This document shows, piece by piece, positions 13,593 to 21,808 of a stretch of 64,000 nucleotides of DNA (its first letter is position 1; each line of letters begins with the position of its first letter). The DNA lies in NCBI RefSeq assembly GCF_900111245.1, contig NZ_FOGO01000001.1, forward strand, positions 124,001 to 188,000, in the 5' to 3' direction. Source of the DNA: Streptomyces qinglanensis. Its GTDB lineage: Bacteria; Actinomycetota; Actinomycetes; Streptomycetales; Streptomycetaceae. The notes under the pieces were generated by a model. It had not been told where the DNA came from. It searched no databases and saw only the letters and a program-made list of their open reading frames with translations. The translations under genes and the position numbers were made by a program.

Positions 13593-13668
13593 GACGCTCG
13601 CGGCGAGAGCGCGCTCCGGTCCGGGATGCCCGGTCCGGGGACGGCGGGCCACGCCCGGTACGAGGCCA

Positions 13669-13693
13669 CGCCCGGTGCGGACCGCACCGGGCG
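13669..13693 (+). terminator. 11-bp hairpin downstream of the Rieske gene
   Basis: CGCCCGGTGCG pairs with CGCACCGGGCG across a 3-nt GAC loop, 77 bp after the stop. Confidence 0.65.
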
Positions 13694-13817
13694 CCCTGCG
13701 GCCGGCAGCGGTCGGCGGCGGCCCGCAGTCGGACGATCCGCCGCTCCGCCGGGCGTGCCTGCCCTGCGGCCAACCGGTGGAAGATACGCAGCGTTTCCCC
13801 CGACTTCGCTCCGGACC

Positions 13818-13833
13818 TCTGGTGTAGACCGGT
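13818..13833 (+). promoter_or_regulatory. DasR-like operator (dre) upstream of the glycosidase gene
   Basis: TCTGGTGTAGACCGGT matches the published DasR consensus ACTGGTCTAGACCAGT at 13 of 16 positions and keeps the TGGT/AGACC core. It lies 70 bp before the GTG at 13903. DasR is the GlcNAc-responsive GntR repressor of Streptomyces, and the downstream gene carries a GlcNAc phosphodiester glycosidase-type domain, which makes the match more credible. Confidence 0.5.
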
Positions 13834-13902
13834 CCCCCTTGGGACCCTGTGCGGCACTGTGCGCAGAAAGTGCCGAGAACACTGGTCTTTGTGGGGGACG
13901 TT

Positions 13903-16900
13903 GTGAGACAGGTCCACGCTCGCGCAAGACTCGCCGCTCCGCTGCTCCCGGTGGCGACCGCCGCCGCGCTGCTGGCCGGCCTGCTGTCGGCCGGTACGGC
14001 CCGGGCCGCGGTGGAGCAGCACCCGCCCCGGCCGGCCGCGGCCGCCACCGCCGGACACCGGACCGGCCCCGGGCCGGCCGGCGACGGCATGGAACTCTCC
14101 CGCACCACCCGGCCCCTCGCGCCGGGTGCGAAGCTCACCTCCTTCGACCGGCTCGAACCGGACAGCTGGCTGCGCGCGGACGCGCTCACCCTCGATCTGG
14201 GCCGGGCCCGGACCGGGACGACAGCCGACTACCTCTCCTCCGGCAAGGTCACCGAACGCCGGACGGTCGGCGACCTGGCCGCGGAGCACGATCCCGGACC
14301 GGGACGCCGCACCATCGCGGCGCTCAACGCCGACTTCTTCGACATCAACGAGACCGGCGCCCCGCTCGGCCCCGGCGTACGGGACGGCAAGCCCGTCCAC
14401 TCCCCCGCGCCCGGGGTCTCCGAGGCGGTCGGCATCGGGCCGGACGCGGCGGGACGCATCCTGGACCTGTACTTCGAGGGCACGGTCACCCTCCCGACGG
14501 GCGACGTGCCGCTCGGGGGCCGGGACGCCGCCGATGTGGCGGAGGACGGCATCGGGCTGTACGACGCGGACTGGGGCAGCGCCGACCGGGCGCTGACAGT
14601 CGACCAGGATCCCGAGGTCACGGAGGTGGCCGTGCGGGACGGTGACGTCACCTCGGTGGCCCGGAAGCCCGGCAAGGGCGAGATCCCGGAGGGGGTGAGC
14701 ATCCTGCTGGGCCGGGGCGACGGCGCCGAGCGGCTCGCCGCGCTGCACCCGGGCGACCCGGTCGAGGTGGCCTACCGGATGCGCACCGACGACGGCTCCC
14801 CGCTGCCGCGCACGGCGGTCGGCGGGCGCGGGGTCCTGGTCGAGGACGGTACTGCGCAGAACTGGGACGGCAGGCCGAACAACACAGCGGCGCCGCGCAC
14901 CGCCGTGGGCTTCTCCGAGGACGGCGGCACGATGCACGTGCTGACGGTGGACGGCAGGCAGGCGGCCTCGGGCGGGGTGACGCTGACCGAACTCGCCCGG
15001 ATGATGAAGAAACTGGGCGCCTACAACGCCCTCAACCTGGACGGCGGCGGCTCCTCCACACTGCTGGCCCGGAAGCCGGGCGGAACCGCTCTCCGGTTGG
15101 AGAACGCGCCCTCCGACGGCGAGCAGCGGGAGGTCGCCGACGCACTGGCGCTGACGACGCCGAAGGGGTCGGGGCGGCTGTCCGGCTTCTGGGTGGAGAC
15201 GGCCCTCGACCCGCGTGAGGCGGCCACGGCGGACACCGTGCCGGGCGGCCATCCCGACCGCGTCTTCCCCGGGCTGACGCGGGCGCTGACCGCCGCCCCG
15301 TACGACGAGACCTACGGCCCGGCGCGGGGGGCACCGCACCCCCGGTGGCGGACGGCGCGACCGGACGTCGGCCGGGTGGACGCGCAGGGGGTCTTCCGGG
15401 CCCGCCGACCGGGCAGCACCGCCGTCACCGCCCGCGCCGGGGGTGCCGAGGGCACCACGAAGCTGCGGGTCCTGGGGCCGCTGGAGCGGGTACGGGCCAC
15501 GACGGACCGGGTGGGCCTGGCGGACGGTGGCGCCAGCGGGTCGTTCGGACTGGTCGGATACGACGCGGAGGGCAACAGCGCGCCCGTCGAGCCCGCGGAC
15601 GCGCGGCTGTCCTACGACCACGGGCTCTTCTCGGTCACCGCGGACAAGGACGCCGCCGACGGCAGGTTCACCGTCAAAACCCGCTCCGGGCAGGAGTCCG
15701 CGTCCGGCACGGTGACCGTCACCGTGCGGGGGCACACGACCCGGGTGGCCGTCACCGTGGGGCTGCGGGAGCAGCCGGTGGCCGACTTCGGCGACGCGTC
15801 CGACTGGACGTTCAGCGCGGCCCGCGCCACCGGCTCGGTGGCCCCCGAACCGGACGGCAAGGACGGCGGCGGGCTCGAGCTCAGCTACGACTTCACCCGC
15901 TCGACGGCCACCCGTGCCGCCTACGCGAACCCGCCCGCCGAGCGGGAGATCCCCGGGCAGCCGCGCAGCTTCACCCTGTGGATCAGAGGGGACGGTTCGG
16001 GCGCCTGGCCCTCGCTGCACCTCAAGGACGCGGCGGGCACCGACCAGGTGCTGCGCGGCCCGCTGGTGGAGTGGCGGGACTGGCGCCAGGTCACCTTCGA
16101 GGTACCCGAAGGAGTGGCGTATCCGCTCACGCTGCGCCGCTTCTACCTGGCCGAGACCCGGCCCACCGCGCAGTACGAGGGTTCGGTGGTGCTGGACGAG
16201 CTGGTCGCCAGGACGCCGCCGGACATCGACCTGCCGGAGGTCGGGCGCCCGCACGATCCGCTGATCTCCACGGCCGCCGACACCGCCGGGCGCGACTGGC
16301 GGTTCGCGGTGATGTCGGACGCGCAGTTCGTCGCGCGCGATCCGGACAGCGAGGCCGTGCAGCAGGCACGCCGGACCCTGCGCGAGATCCGCGCCGCCCG
16401 GCCCGATTTTCTGATCGTCAACGGGGATCTGGTGGACGAAGGCACCCCGGCGGATCTGGCATTCGCGCGCACGGTGCTCGAGGAGGAGCTGGGAGACGCG
16501 GTCGACTGGTACTACGTGCCGGGGAACCACGAGGTGATGGGCGGTTCGATCGACCACTTCGTCCAGGAGTTCGGGCCCGCGCAGCGCACGTTCGACCACC
16601 GCGGCACCCGGTTCATCACGCTGGACACCTCGTCGCTGACGGTGCGGGGCGGCGGCTACGCCCAGTTCCAGGAACTGCGTCGGCAGTTGGACGAGGCCGC
16701 CCGGGACCGCGGCATCGACTCCGTCGCCGTCGTCGAGCACGTACCGCCGCGCGATCCCACCCCGGCGCGGGCCAGCCAGCTCACGGACCGGATGGAGGCC
16801 GGTCTGCTGGAGGACTGGCTGGCCGACTTCCGGTCCCGTTCGGGCAAAGGCGCGGCCCTGGTGGCGGGGCACGTCGGCGTCTTCGACGCCTCCCGGGTGG

Positions 16901-17352
16901 ACGGTGTCCCGTACCTGGTGAACGGGAACGCGGCCAAGGCCCCGGCCGCTCCGCCGGGTGCGGGCGGCTTCACCGGCTGGTCGCTGCTCGGCGTGGACCA
17001 CGGGCGGCCGCGCGACGGCGACTGGCTCTCGGTGCAGACCCGCGCCCATGTGGACGCACTGCTGCTGGACGCGCCCGAGCGGCTCGCGGTGGGCGGGCGG
17101 GCCACCGCGTCGGCGACCGTGCGGCAGGGCAGCGGGCCCACCGCACGCCGGGTTCCGGTCGGCTGGCCGGTGAGCGCGGACTGGCCCGGTTCACCGGGGC
17201 TGTGCGTGAAGGGCGCGGTGCCCCGCGGACGCTGTGTGGCCTCCTACGACCCGTCGGACGGCACCCTGACCGGGCGCAGACCCGGCACGGTCACCCTTGC
17301 CGTGCTGGTCAACGGGGAACGCGCCGCACAGCGGGTGACCGTCAACCGCTGA
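13903..17352 (+). CDS. Secreted phosphodiester glycosidase / metallophosphoesterase, multidomain
   Basis: The 1149-residue protein has a Sec signal peptide ending near ALA-type residues 33-36. Residues about 60-420 form a NAGPA-type phosphodiester glycosidase domain, with NADFFDINETG near 142 and NLDGGGSSTLL near 378. A bacterial Ig-like stretch (about 480-560) and a beta-sandwich/CBM-like region (about 620-780) follow. The C-terminal metallophosphatase (about 795-1020) has SDAQF, NGDLVD, PGNHE and GHVGVF metal-binding motifs. It probably removes sugar-phosphodiester decorations from wall polymers or exopolysaccharide and then the phosphate. The GTG at 13903 follows GGGGGA; a GTG at 13891 is an alternative. 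Confidence 0.88.
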   Translation: MRQVHARARLAAPLLPVATAAALLAGLLSAGTARAAVEQHPPRPAAAATAGHRTGPGPAGDGMELSRTTRPLAPGAKLTSFDRLEPDSWLRADALTLDLGRARTGTTADYLSSGKVTERRTVGDLAAEHDPGPGRRTIAALNADFFDINETGAPLGPGVRDGKPVHSPAPGVSEAVGIGPDAAGRILDLYFEGTVTLPTGDVPLGGRDAADVAEDGIGLYDADWGSADRALTVDQDPEVTEVAVRDGDVTSVARKPGKGEIPEGVSILLGRGDGAERLAALHPGDPVEVAYRMRTDDGSPLPRTAVGGRGVLVEDGTAQNWDGRPNNTAAPRTAVGFSEDGGTMHVLTVDGRQAASGGVTLTELARMMKKLGAYNALNLDGGGSSTLLARKPGGTALRLENAPSDGEQREVADALALTTPKGSGRLSGFWVETALDPREAATADTVPGGHPDRVFPGLTRALTAAPYDETYGPARGAPHPRWRTARPDVGRVDAQGVFRARRPGSTAVTARAGGAEGTTKLRVLGPLERVRATTDRVGLADGGASGSFGLVGYDAEGNSAPVEPADARLSYDHGLFSVTADKDAADGRFTVKTRSGQESASGTVTVTVRGHTTRVAVTVGLREQPVADFGDASDWTFSAARATGSVAPEPDGKDGGGLELSYDFTRSTATRAAYANPPAEREIPGQPRSFTLWIRGDGSGAWPSLHLKDAAGTDQVLRGPLVEWRDWRQVTFEVPEGVAYPLTLRRFYLAETRPTAQYEGSVVLDELVARTPPDIDLPEVGRPHDPLISTAADTAGRDWRFAVMSDAQFVARDPDSEAVQQARRTLREIRAARPDFLIVNGDLVDEGTPADLAFARTVLEEELGDAVDWYYVPGNHEVMGGSIDHFVQEFGPAQRTFDHRGTRFITLDTSSLTVRGGGYAQFQELRRQLDEAARDRGIDSVAVVEHVPPRDPTPARASQLTDRMEAGLLEDWLADFRSRSGKGAALVAGHVGVFDASRVDGVPYLVNGNAAKAPAAPPGAGGFTGWSLLGVDHGRPRDGDWLSVQTRAHVDALLLDAPERLAVGGRATASATVRQGSGPTARRVPVGWPVSADWPGSPGLCVKGAVPRGRCVASYDPSDGTLTGRRPGTVTLAVLVNGERAAQRVTVNR

Positions 17353-17401
17353 TCGGCAGGACGGCCGGGGCCGCGCCGGTTCCGTCGGCACCGGGCGCGG
17401 T

Positions 17402-17446
17402 CCCGGCCCCGCCCCCTACCGGAAGGAGTGGCGGGGCGGGGCCGGG
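17402..17446. terminator. Perfect 14-bp bidirectional terminator hairpin
   Basis: CCCGGCCCCGCCCC at 17402-17415 pairs with 17433-17446 across a 17-nt loop. It lies between the convergent glycosidase and terC genes and can serve both strands. No U tract, as is common in streptomycetes. Confidence 0.8.
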
Positions 17447-17513
17447 GGACGGAGCTCCGGGCGCTGCCGGGCGTGGAGAACCGGCAGGGGACCGGAGATC
17501 GGGAAAGCGGCGG

Positions 17514-18506
17514 TCAGGGACCCGTACGGGTCCGCTCCTCGCGCTCGGCCTCGGCCGCGGCCCGCGCCTGCTTCCGGGAGGCGGCCAGCGAGGTGAGCGT
17601 CGTGATGACCAGTACGGCGCAGATGACGCCCAGCGACACCGGGATGCTGATCTCGGGGACGTGGACCCCGGTCTCGTGCAGCGCGTGCAGCACCAGCTTG
17701 ACGCCGATGAAGCCGAGGATGATCGAGAGCCCGTAGGAGAGGTGTACCAGCTTCTGCAGCAGGCCGCCGATCAGGAAGTAGAGCTGCCGCAGCCCCATCA
17801 GGGCGAACGCGTTGGCGGTGAAGACGATGTACGGGTCCTGGGTGAGGCCGAAGATCGCCGGAATGGAGTCCAGCGCGAACAGCACGTCGGTGGTGCCGAT
17901 CGCCAGCATGACGATCAGCATCGGCGTCATCAGCCGCTTGCCGTTCTCGACGACGAACAGCTTGGTGCCGTGGTACTTGTCCGTCGAAGGGAAGCGCCGC
18001 TCGACGGCCTTGAGCAGCCGGTTCTCCTCGAACTCCTCCTCGTCGTCGGAGCGGGCCTCCTGGACGAGCTTCCACGCCGTCCAGATCAGGAAGGCGCCGA
18101 AGAGGAAGAAGACCCAGGAGAAGGTGGAGATGATCGCGGCCCCCGCGGCGATGAAGACACCGCGCAGCACCAGCGCGATCAGCACACCGACCATCAGGAC
18201 CCGCTGCTGGTAGATCGACGGCACCGCGAACTTCGCCATGATCAGCACGAAGACGAAGAGGTTGTCGACGCTCAGGGACTTCTCGGTGATGAAGCCCGCG
18301 AAGAACTCGCCGGACACCTGGCCGTTCCCGAACAGGAACAGACCGAGCCCGAAGAGGGCGGCGAGGACGATCCAGACGGTCGTCCAGATGCCCGCCTCCT
18401 TGAGGGAGACCTCGTGCGGCTTGCGGCCGCCGATGAAGAAGTCCACCGCGATGAGGGCGGACAGACCGACGATGGTCAGCGCCCAGGTGGTCATGGATAT
18501 GTCCAC
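17514..18506 (-). CDS. terC: TerC family integral membrane protein (probable Mn2+ exporter)
   Basis: The 330-residue protein has eight to nine predicted hydrophobic segments, with the family signatures EKSLSVDNLFVF and ALDSIPAIFGLTQDPYIV, whose acidic residues lie in the membrane and probably bind metal. A charged cytoplasmic loop (DDEEEFEENRLLKAVERR) lies mid-protein, and the C-terminus is a charged tail. The GTG at 18506 follows GGAGG with 7 nt spacing. The leader carries a yybP-ykoY Mn2+ riboswitch, which strongly supports manganese homeostasis rather than tellurite resistance as the main job. TerD-family genes lie upstream on the same strand. Confidence 0.95.
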   Translation of the reverse strand: MDISMTTWALTIVGLSALIAVDFFIGGRKPHEVSLKEAGIWTTVWIVLAALFGLGLFLFGNGQVSGEFFAGFITEKSLSVDNLFVFVLIMAKFAVPSIYQQRVLMVGVLIALVLRGVFIAAGAAIISTFSWVFFLFGAFLIWTAWKLVQEARSDDEEEFEENRLLKAVERRFPSTDKYHGTKLFVVENGKRLMTPMLIVMLAIGTTDVLFALDSIPAIFGLTQDPYIVFTANAFALMGLRQLYFLIGGLLQKLVHLSYGLSIILGFIGVKLVLHALHETGVHVPEISIPVSLGVICAVLVITTLTSLAASRKQARAAAEAEREERTRTGP

Positions 18507-18539
18507 GCGTGATCCTCCGGCTTGCATTCGAGCATGGGC

Positions 18540-18656
18540 CGGAGGTCTCTTCCACCCGGGAGCCGCCGCCCGCAGCGGGCCGGGCCGGTGCCCCGGGGCC
18601 GCCCTGTCCGGCCCGTACTGACGGGATCACCGCATGGCTGGGAATACTCCCCTCCG
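18540..18656 (-). ncRNA. yybP-ykoY (Mn2+) riboswitch in the terC leader
   Basis: In the transcript the closing stem P1 is CGGAGG (18656-18651) with CCUCCG (18545-18540). The 5' side continues directly into the conserved GGGGAGUA loop and the 3' side is preceded by GAGACC, the two loop motifs that bind Mn2+ in known examples. Between them are nested hairpins, including CCCGUCAGUACGGG. The element ends 34 nt before the terC GTG, close enough to control ribosome access. Association of this class with TerC/YkoY proteins is well established. Confidence 0.87.
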
Positions 18657-18719
18657 ATACAAGAGAGAGTAAAGTAAAACCATGTAAAGGTAAAGAGTGA
18701 GCCCATGCGGCCTCGCCCT
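18657..18719 (-). promoter_or_regulatory. AT-rich promoter region of terC
   Basis: An unusually AT-rich stretch (18658-18699), just upstream of the riboswitch on the minus strand, contains TTTACA-, TTTACT- and TACTTT-like hexamers. It is the only plausible promoter position for the riboswitch-terC transcript; exact boxes cannot be fixed. Confidence 0.45.
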
Positions 18720-18763
18720 CCCCGCGAAGGCGGGGCGGTGGCCGCCTCCCCGCGAAGGCGGGG
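18720..18763 (-). terminator. Two tandem direct-repeat hairpins
   Basis: CCCCGC-GAAG-GCGGGG occurs at 18720-18735 and again at 18748-18763, within a 28-bp direct repeat. They lie 70-115 bp downstream of the TerD-fusion gene stop and probably act as tandem terminators isolating it from terC. Confidence 0.6.
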
Positions 18764-18801
18764 CGGCGGGCGCCGGGGCAAGGTCCCGGGCTCAGGATTC
18801 C

Positions 18802-18828
18802 CTCCCCGGCCTCAGCAGCCGGGGGGAG
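18802..18828 (-). terminator. Imperfect hairpin at the TerD-fusion gene stop
   Basis: CTCCCCGGC can pair with GCCGGGGGGAG with two bulged G, ending 7 nt from the stop codon at 18835. Confidence 0.5.
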
Positions 18829-18834
18829 CGGTTC

Positions 18835-20826
18835 TCAGCCGTGGGCCGCGCGTCGCGCGGCCGCGGCGTGCCGCAGCACCTGCGGCACGACCTGACTGCC
18901 GACGGGCACCCGGAGCGGCTCGTACGTCCAGGCGTGGCCCACCCACGGGTCGGCCAGATGGTCGTCCGGGACCGCTGTCAGCCGCAGCAGCGCGCGCCAC
19001 AGCGGATCGAGCAGCGGACCGAAGCCGCGCGCCTCGTCCCGGTCGGCGACCAGCAGCAGGCTGACGCCCACCGCGGGCCCCTCGTCCGCGAGGTAGCGCA
19101 ACTGGTTGACGGCGCGGTCGTCGAAGCCGTGCGGGAAGTCGTGGACGACCAGAAGCTGGTCGGCCAGGTCCAGGTCGGGCGGAAGCGCGTCGGTGGCCCC
19201 GCTGCGCACCGCCATCCGGACGAGGTCCACACGCTGCGTGAGCCGTTCCAGGGTGCGGGCGACGCCGGAGGCGCCCGCCGCGGGCGGGTCCGGCAGCACG
19301 CCCGACTCCACCAGCGGAAGGAGCGCGGTGGCCGCCGCGCCCGCCGGGTCGATGATCCGGAGGGTCAGCTCGCCCGGAGGGTGTACGGCCAGGACGCGGG
19401 CGGCCAGCGCGGCGGCGGTCGACTGCGCGAGGCGGCGCAGTTCGTCCGCGTCCGCCGCGCCGCCCCGCGGACGGCCGCTGTCGATCCACAGCCCCCGCTC
19501 GAGGGGCAGCCGCACCAGCAGGGGGACCCGCAGTCCGGCGCGCTCCGGGAGGCTCAGATCGCCCACCCGGAGCGCCAGAGGGCGCTCGGTGGGCGGCCGG
19601 TAGGCATGCCAGACCGGGTTGTCCCAGCGGGCCAGCGCCGGGGGCAGAGCCGGTTCGACCACCTCAGCCTCGGCCTCGAGCTGCGCCGCGTCCCGCTCCA
19701 GTGCGGCGCGGGCCTGCTCCGCCAGCGCGCTGTGCTTGGCCTCGGCCCGGGCGCGGGCCTCCGCCGCGGCCGGGCCGACCCGGGCCTGCGGATCGGCGAG
19801 CACGCCGTCCAGCTCGCGTTCCCTGCGCGCGTCGGCGAAGTCGACGGCCGAGCGGTAGGCCGCCACGCTGCGGGCCAGGTCCTCGAAGATGCCCCACACC
19901 TGGTTGTGGAGCCGCTCCTCCAGCGACCAGCCGGGAGCGTCGCCCGCCACCGGTTGCGCGCCCGCGCCCGCCCCGGCCTCGGGGCCCGGCTCCGCGGTGG
20001 GCTGCGTGGGCGGCGCGGGCGGCGGCGAGCCACCGCCGGGCGGCGCGGTCCCGGTGGCCGCCGGTGCGCGGCGCGGATGGCGGTAGTCGATCGTGCCCCC
20101 GGGAGAGGTGTCACCGGACGGAGCCACGGACCGACCGGGCGGGTCGGCGGGGGGCGGGTCCTCCGGCAGGGAAGCCCCGCCCCGGCGCGGTGCCGCAGCC
20201 GGCCCCTCCGCGGTGCCGCGGGACGCCGCGGCATGCCGGACCGGCCCCTCCGGAGGGGGCGCGACCGCGTCGTCCGCGCCGGCGGCGACCACCTCCTGGA
20301 CGGCGGCCGCCAACGTGTGCGCCTCGGCCAGTCCCTGGTCGGCGAACAGAGCCGCGAGGCCGTCCGCGTACCCCTGCCCGACGGCCCGCACCTTCCACAC
20401 GCCCCGGCGCAGATACAGCTCCAGGGCGACCACGGCGGACTCGGTGGTGAGCCCCGTCACCGTGTAGCTGGCGATCTCCGTGCCGTCCGGGCCGGTGACG
20501 GCGAGGAAGGGCGCGGGGAGGCCGGAGAATCCCGTCGGAGCGCCCGCCCCGGCGGGCAGGGCCAGCAGGATGCTCACCCGTTCGACGTCCTCGGGCAGCG
20601 CCCCCGGGTCGAGGGCGAGGCGGTGCACGGCCGCCGCCCGGCGGGAGACCTCCACCCCGGGCAGCCGCGGGGCCGCGGGGTGGGCAGCCCACTCCGCACC
20701 CCGTATCCGCCCCTGCGCGTCGTTGAGTGTCGCCCCGGCGACGACCGGGGTACCCGCGGTCACCCGGATCTCCATCCGGGTGCCGGGCAGCGGGTGGTTC
20801 TGCCCCCGGACCAACTCGGCCGTCAT
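18835..20826 (-). CDS. TerD-domain protein with C-terminal FtsK-like (Walker A-less) region
   Basis: 663 residues. The N-terminal ~150 residues are a TerD-like calcium-binding fold (MTAELVRGQNHPLPG, then ALELYLRRGVWKVRAVGQGY). A Pro/Gly/Ala-rich linker spans about 170-300, followed by a coiled segment rich in Ala, Glu and Arg (about 330-390). The C-terminal ~260 residues contain LTLRIIDPAG, DQLLVVHDFPHGFDDRAVNQ and VGVSLLLVAD, resembling the non-motor half of FtsK/HerA-like proteins fused to TerD in actinomycetes; no Walker A GxxGxGKS/T is visible. Probably a stress or membrane-associated scaffold; the function is not established. It lies 247 bp downstream of terD. Confidence 0.75.
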   Translation of the reverse strand: MTAELVRGQNHPLPGTRMEIRVTAGTPVVAGATLNDAQGRIRGAEWAAHPAAPRLPGVEVSRRAAAVHRLALDPGALPEDVERVSILLALPAGAGAPTGFSGLPAPFLAVTGPDGTEIASYTVTGLTTESAVVALELYLRRGVWKVRAVGQGYADGLAALFADQGLAEAHTLAAAVQEVVAAGADDAVAPPPEGPVRHAAASRGTAEGPAAAPRRGGASLPEDPPPADPPGRSVAPSGDTSPGGTIDYRHPRRAPAATGTAPPGGGSPPPAPPTQPTAEPGPEAGAGAGAQPVAGDAPGWSLEERLHNQVWGIFEDLARSVAAYRSAVDFADARRERELDGVLADPQARVGPAAAEARARAEAKHSALAEQARAALERDAAQLEAEAEVVEPALPPALARWDNPVWHAYRPPTERPLALRVGDLSLPERAGLRVPLLVRLPLERGLWIDSGRPRGGAADADELRRLAQSTAAALAARVLAVHPPGELTLRIIDPAGAAATALLPLVESGVLPDPPAAGASGVARTLERLTQRVDLVRMAVRSGATDALPPDLDLADQLLVVHDFPHGFDDRAVNQLRYLADEGPAVGVSLLLVADRDEARGFGPLLDPLWRALLRLTAVPDDHLADPWVGHAWTYEPLRVPVGSQVVPQVLRHAAAARRAAHG

Positions 20827-20921
20827 CGTCGTGCCTCTCCCCTGCGGCTCTCGTACTCGGCGGCCAGAACCGCCCGGGACCCCGGTGGCCGGACCGCTGC
20901 CGCTCGGGCGGGCCCGGGGCG

Positions 20922-21122
20922 GTCACATCGACGGTCCGGGACCGGTCATCGCGTCTACGGGACCCGACGGGTCGCAGCCCCGGCGGGACCGGACGGTCCG
21001 GCCTCGGCCGGACCGCACAGGTCACAGCCTGGGCAGGACCTTGCGGCTCATGGCCTCGGCCGGACCCCGCGGGTCACAGCTTCGGCAGGATCGTCGGCAT
21101 CAGGTCCTGGAAGGTCCGGCCG
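20922..21122 (-). repeat. Four tandem ~50-bp copies of the terD 3' end
   Basis: The motif GTCACAGC plus ~42 bp begins at 20922 (degenerate), 20971, 21021 and 21073, spacing 49, 50 and 52. The copy at 21073 is the terD stop and last codons; the others lie in the spacer. The pattern indicates repeated duplication of the gene end including its stop codon. Confidence 0.65.
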
Positions 21123-21652
21123 TTGGCGGGCTCGCCGATGGCGGTCATCTGCCAGCCGTTGCCCTGCCGGTGGACCTTGGCCATGATCTGCGCGGTGTAC
21201 TGGCCGCCGCCGGTGAGCGTGTAGCGGGCCGTCTCCTGGCCGGTGGTCTCGTCGACGAGGCGGCAGAAGGCGTTCTCGACCTCGGCGAAGGTCTGGCCGG
21301 TGAACGAGTTGACCGTGAAGACGATCTGGTCGATGTGGACCGGGACGCGCTGCAGATCCACCAGGATCGCCTCGTCGTCGCCGCCCTCGCCCGAGCCGCC
21401 CACCAGGTTGTCACCGGTGTGCTTGACCGAGCCGTCGTCGCTCACCAGATGGCGGAAGAAGACGACGTCGACGGGCTGCTTGTCGGCGAAGAGCACCGCC
21501 GAGGCGTCGAGGTCGATCTCCTTGGTGCGCTTGCCGAACAGCCCCCGCCGCGGTGCGGCCTTCCAGCCCAGGCCCATGCGCACCGCGGTGAGGCTGGCCC
21601 CATCGCTCTTCTGCAGGCTGATGCCCTGGCCCTTGGACAAGTTGACCGACAC
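21074..21652 (-). CDS. terD: TerD family protein
   Basis: The 192-residue protein begins with the family signature VNLSKGQGISLQK and has KEIDLDASAVLF and GGDDEAILVDLQRVP, whose Asp/Glu residues bind Ca2+ in characterised TerD proteins. It is cytoplasmic or membrane-associated and linked to tellurite, oxidative and phage stress in other bacteria. The GTG at 21652 follows GAGAGGGG; the longer in-frame version adds 22 unlikely residues. A TAGGGT box at 21708-21713 may be its -10. Its 3' end is the seed of the tandem repeat downstream. Confidence 0.92.
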   Translation of the reverse strand: MSVNLSKGQGISLQKSDGASLTAVRMGLGWKAAPRRGLFGKRTKEIDLDASAVLFADKQPVDVVFFRHLVSDDGSVKHTGDNLVGGSGEGGDDEAILVDLQRVPVHIDQIVFTVNSFTGQTFAEVENAFCRLVDETTGQETARYTLTGGGQYTAQIMAKVHRQGNGWQMTAIGEPANGRTFQDLMPTILPKL

Positions 21653-21769
21653 GTGCGTCCCCTCTCTGAACCGGGGCCGCCACAGGCCGACGGCCACCAG
21701 AATCAGCACCCTACGCAAGAGCGCGGAGCAGCCGGGAGGCCGACCGCGACTTGTGTCGGTCTTGCAACA

Positions 21770-21796
21770 CTCCGCGCGGCGCCACCGGCCGCGGAG
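21770..21796 (-). terminator. Hairpin after uvrB
   Basis: CTCCGCG at 21770-21776 pairs with CGCGGAG at 21790-21796, 12 nt from the uvrB stop. Confidence 0.5.
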
Positions 21797-21808
21797 CGCC
21801 GTGCCCGG

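Larger units (their letters stand above)
13593..13902 (+). other. Intergenic region between the Rieske gene and the glycosidase gene
   Basis: 310 bp without a convincing gene. It holds the Rieske terminator hairpin, a direct repeat of the CCCGGTCCGGGG type just after the stop, and a DasR-like site with the presumed promoter of the next gene. Confidence 0.6.

Noticed and set aside
18720..18763. Possible CRISPR repeat pair
   Set aside because: Only two copies, 28 bp apart with a 12-bp gap, no array, no cas genes; two tandem terminator hairpins explain it better.
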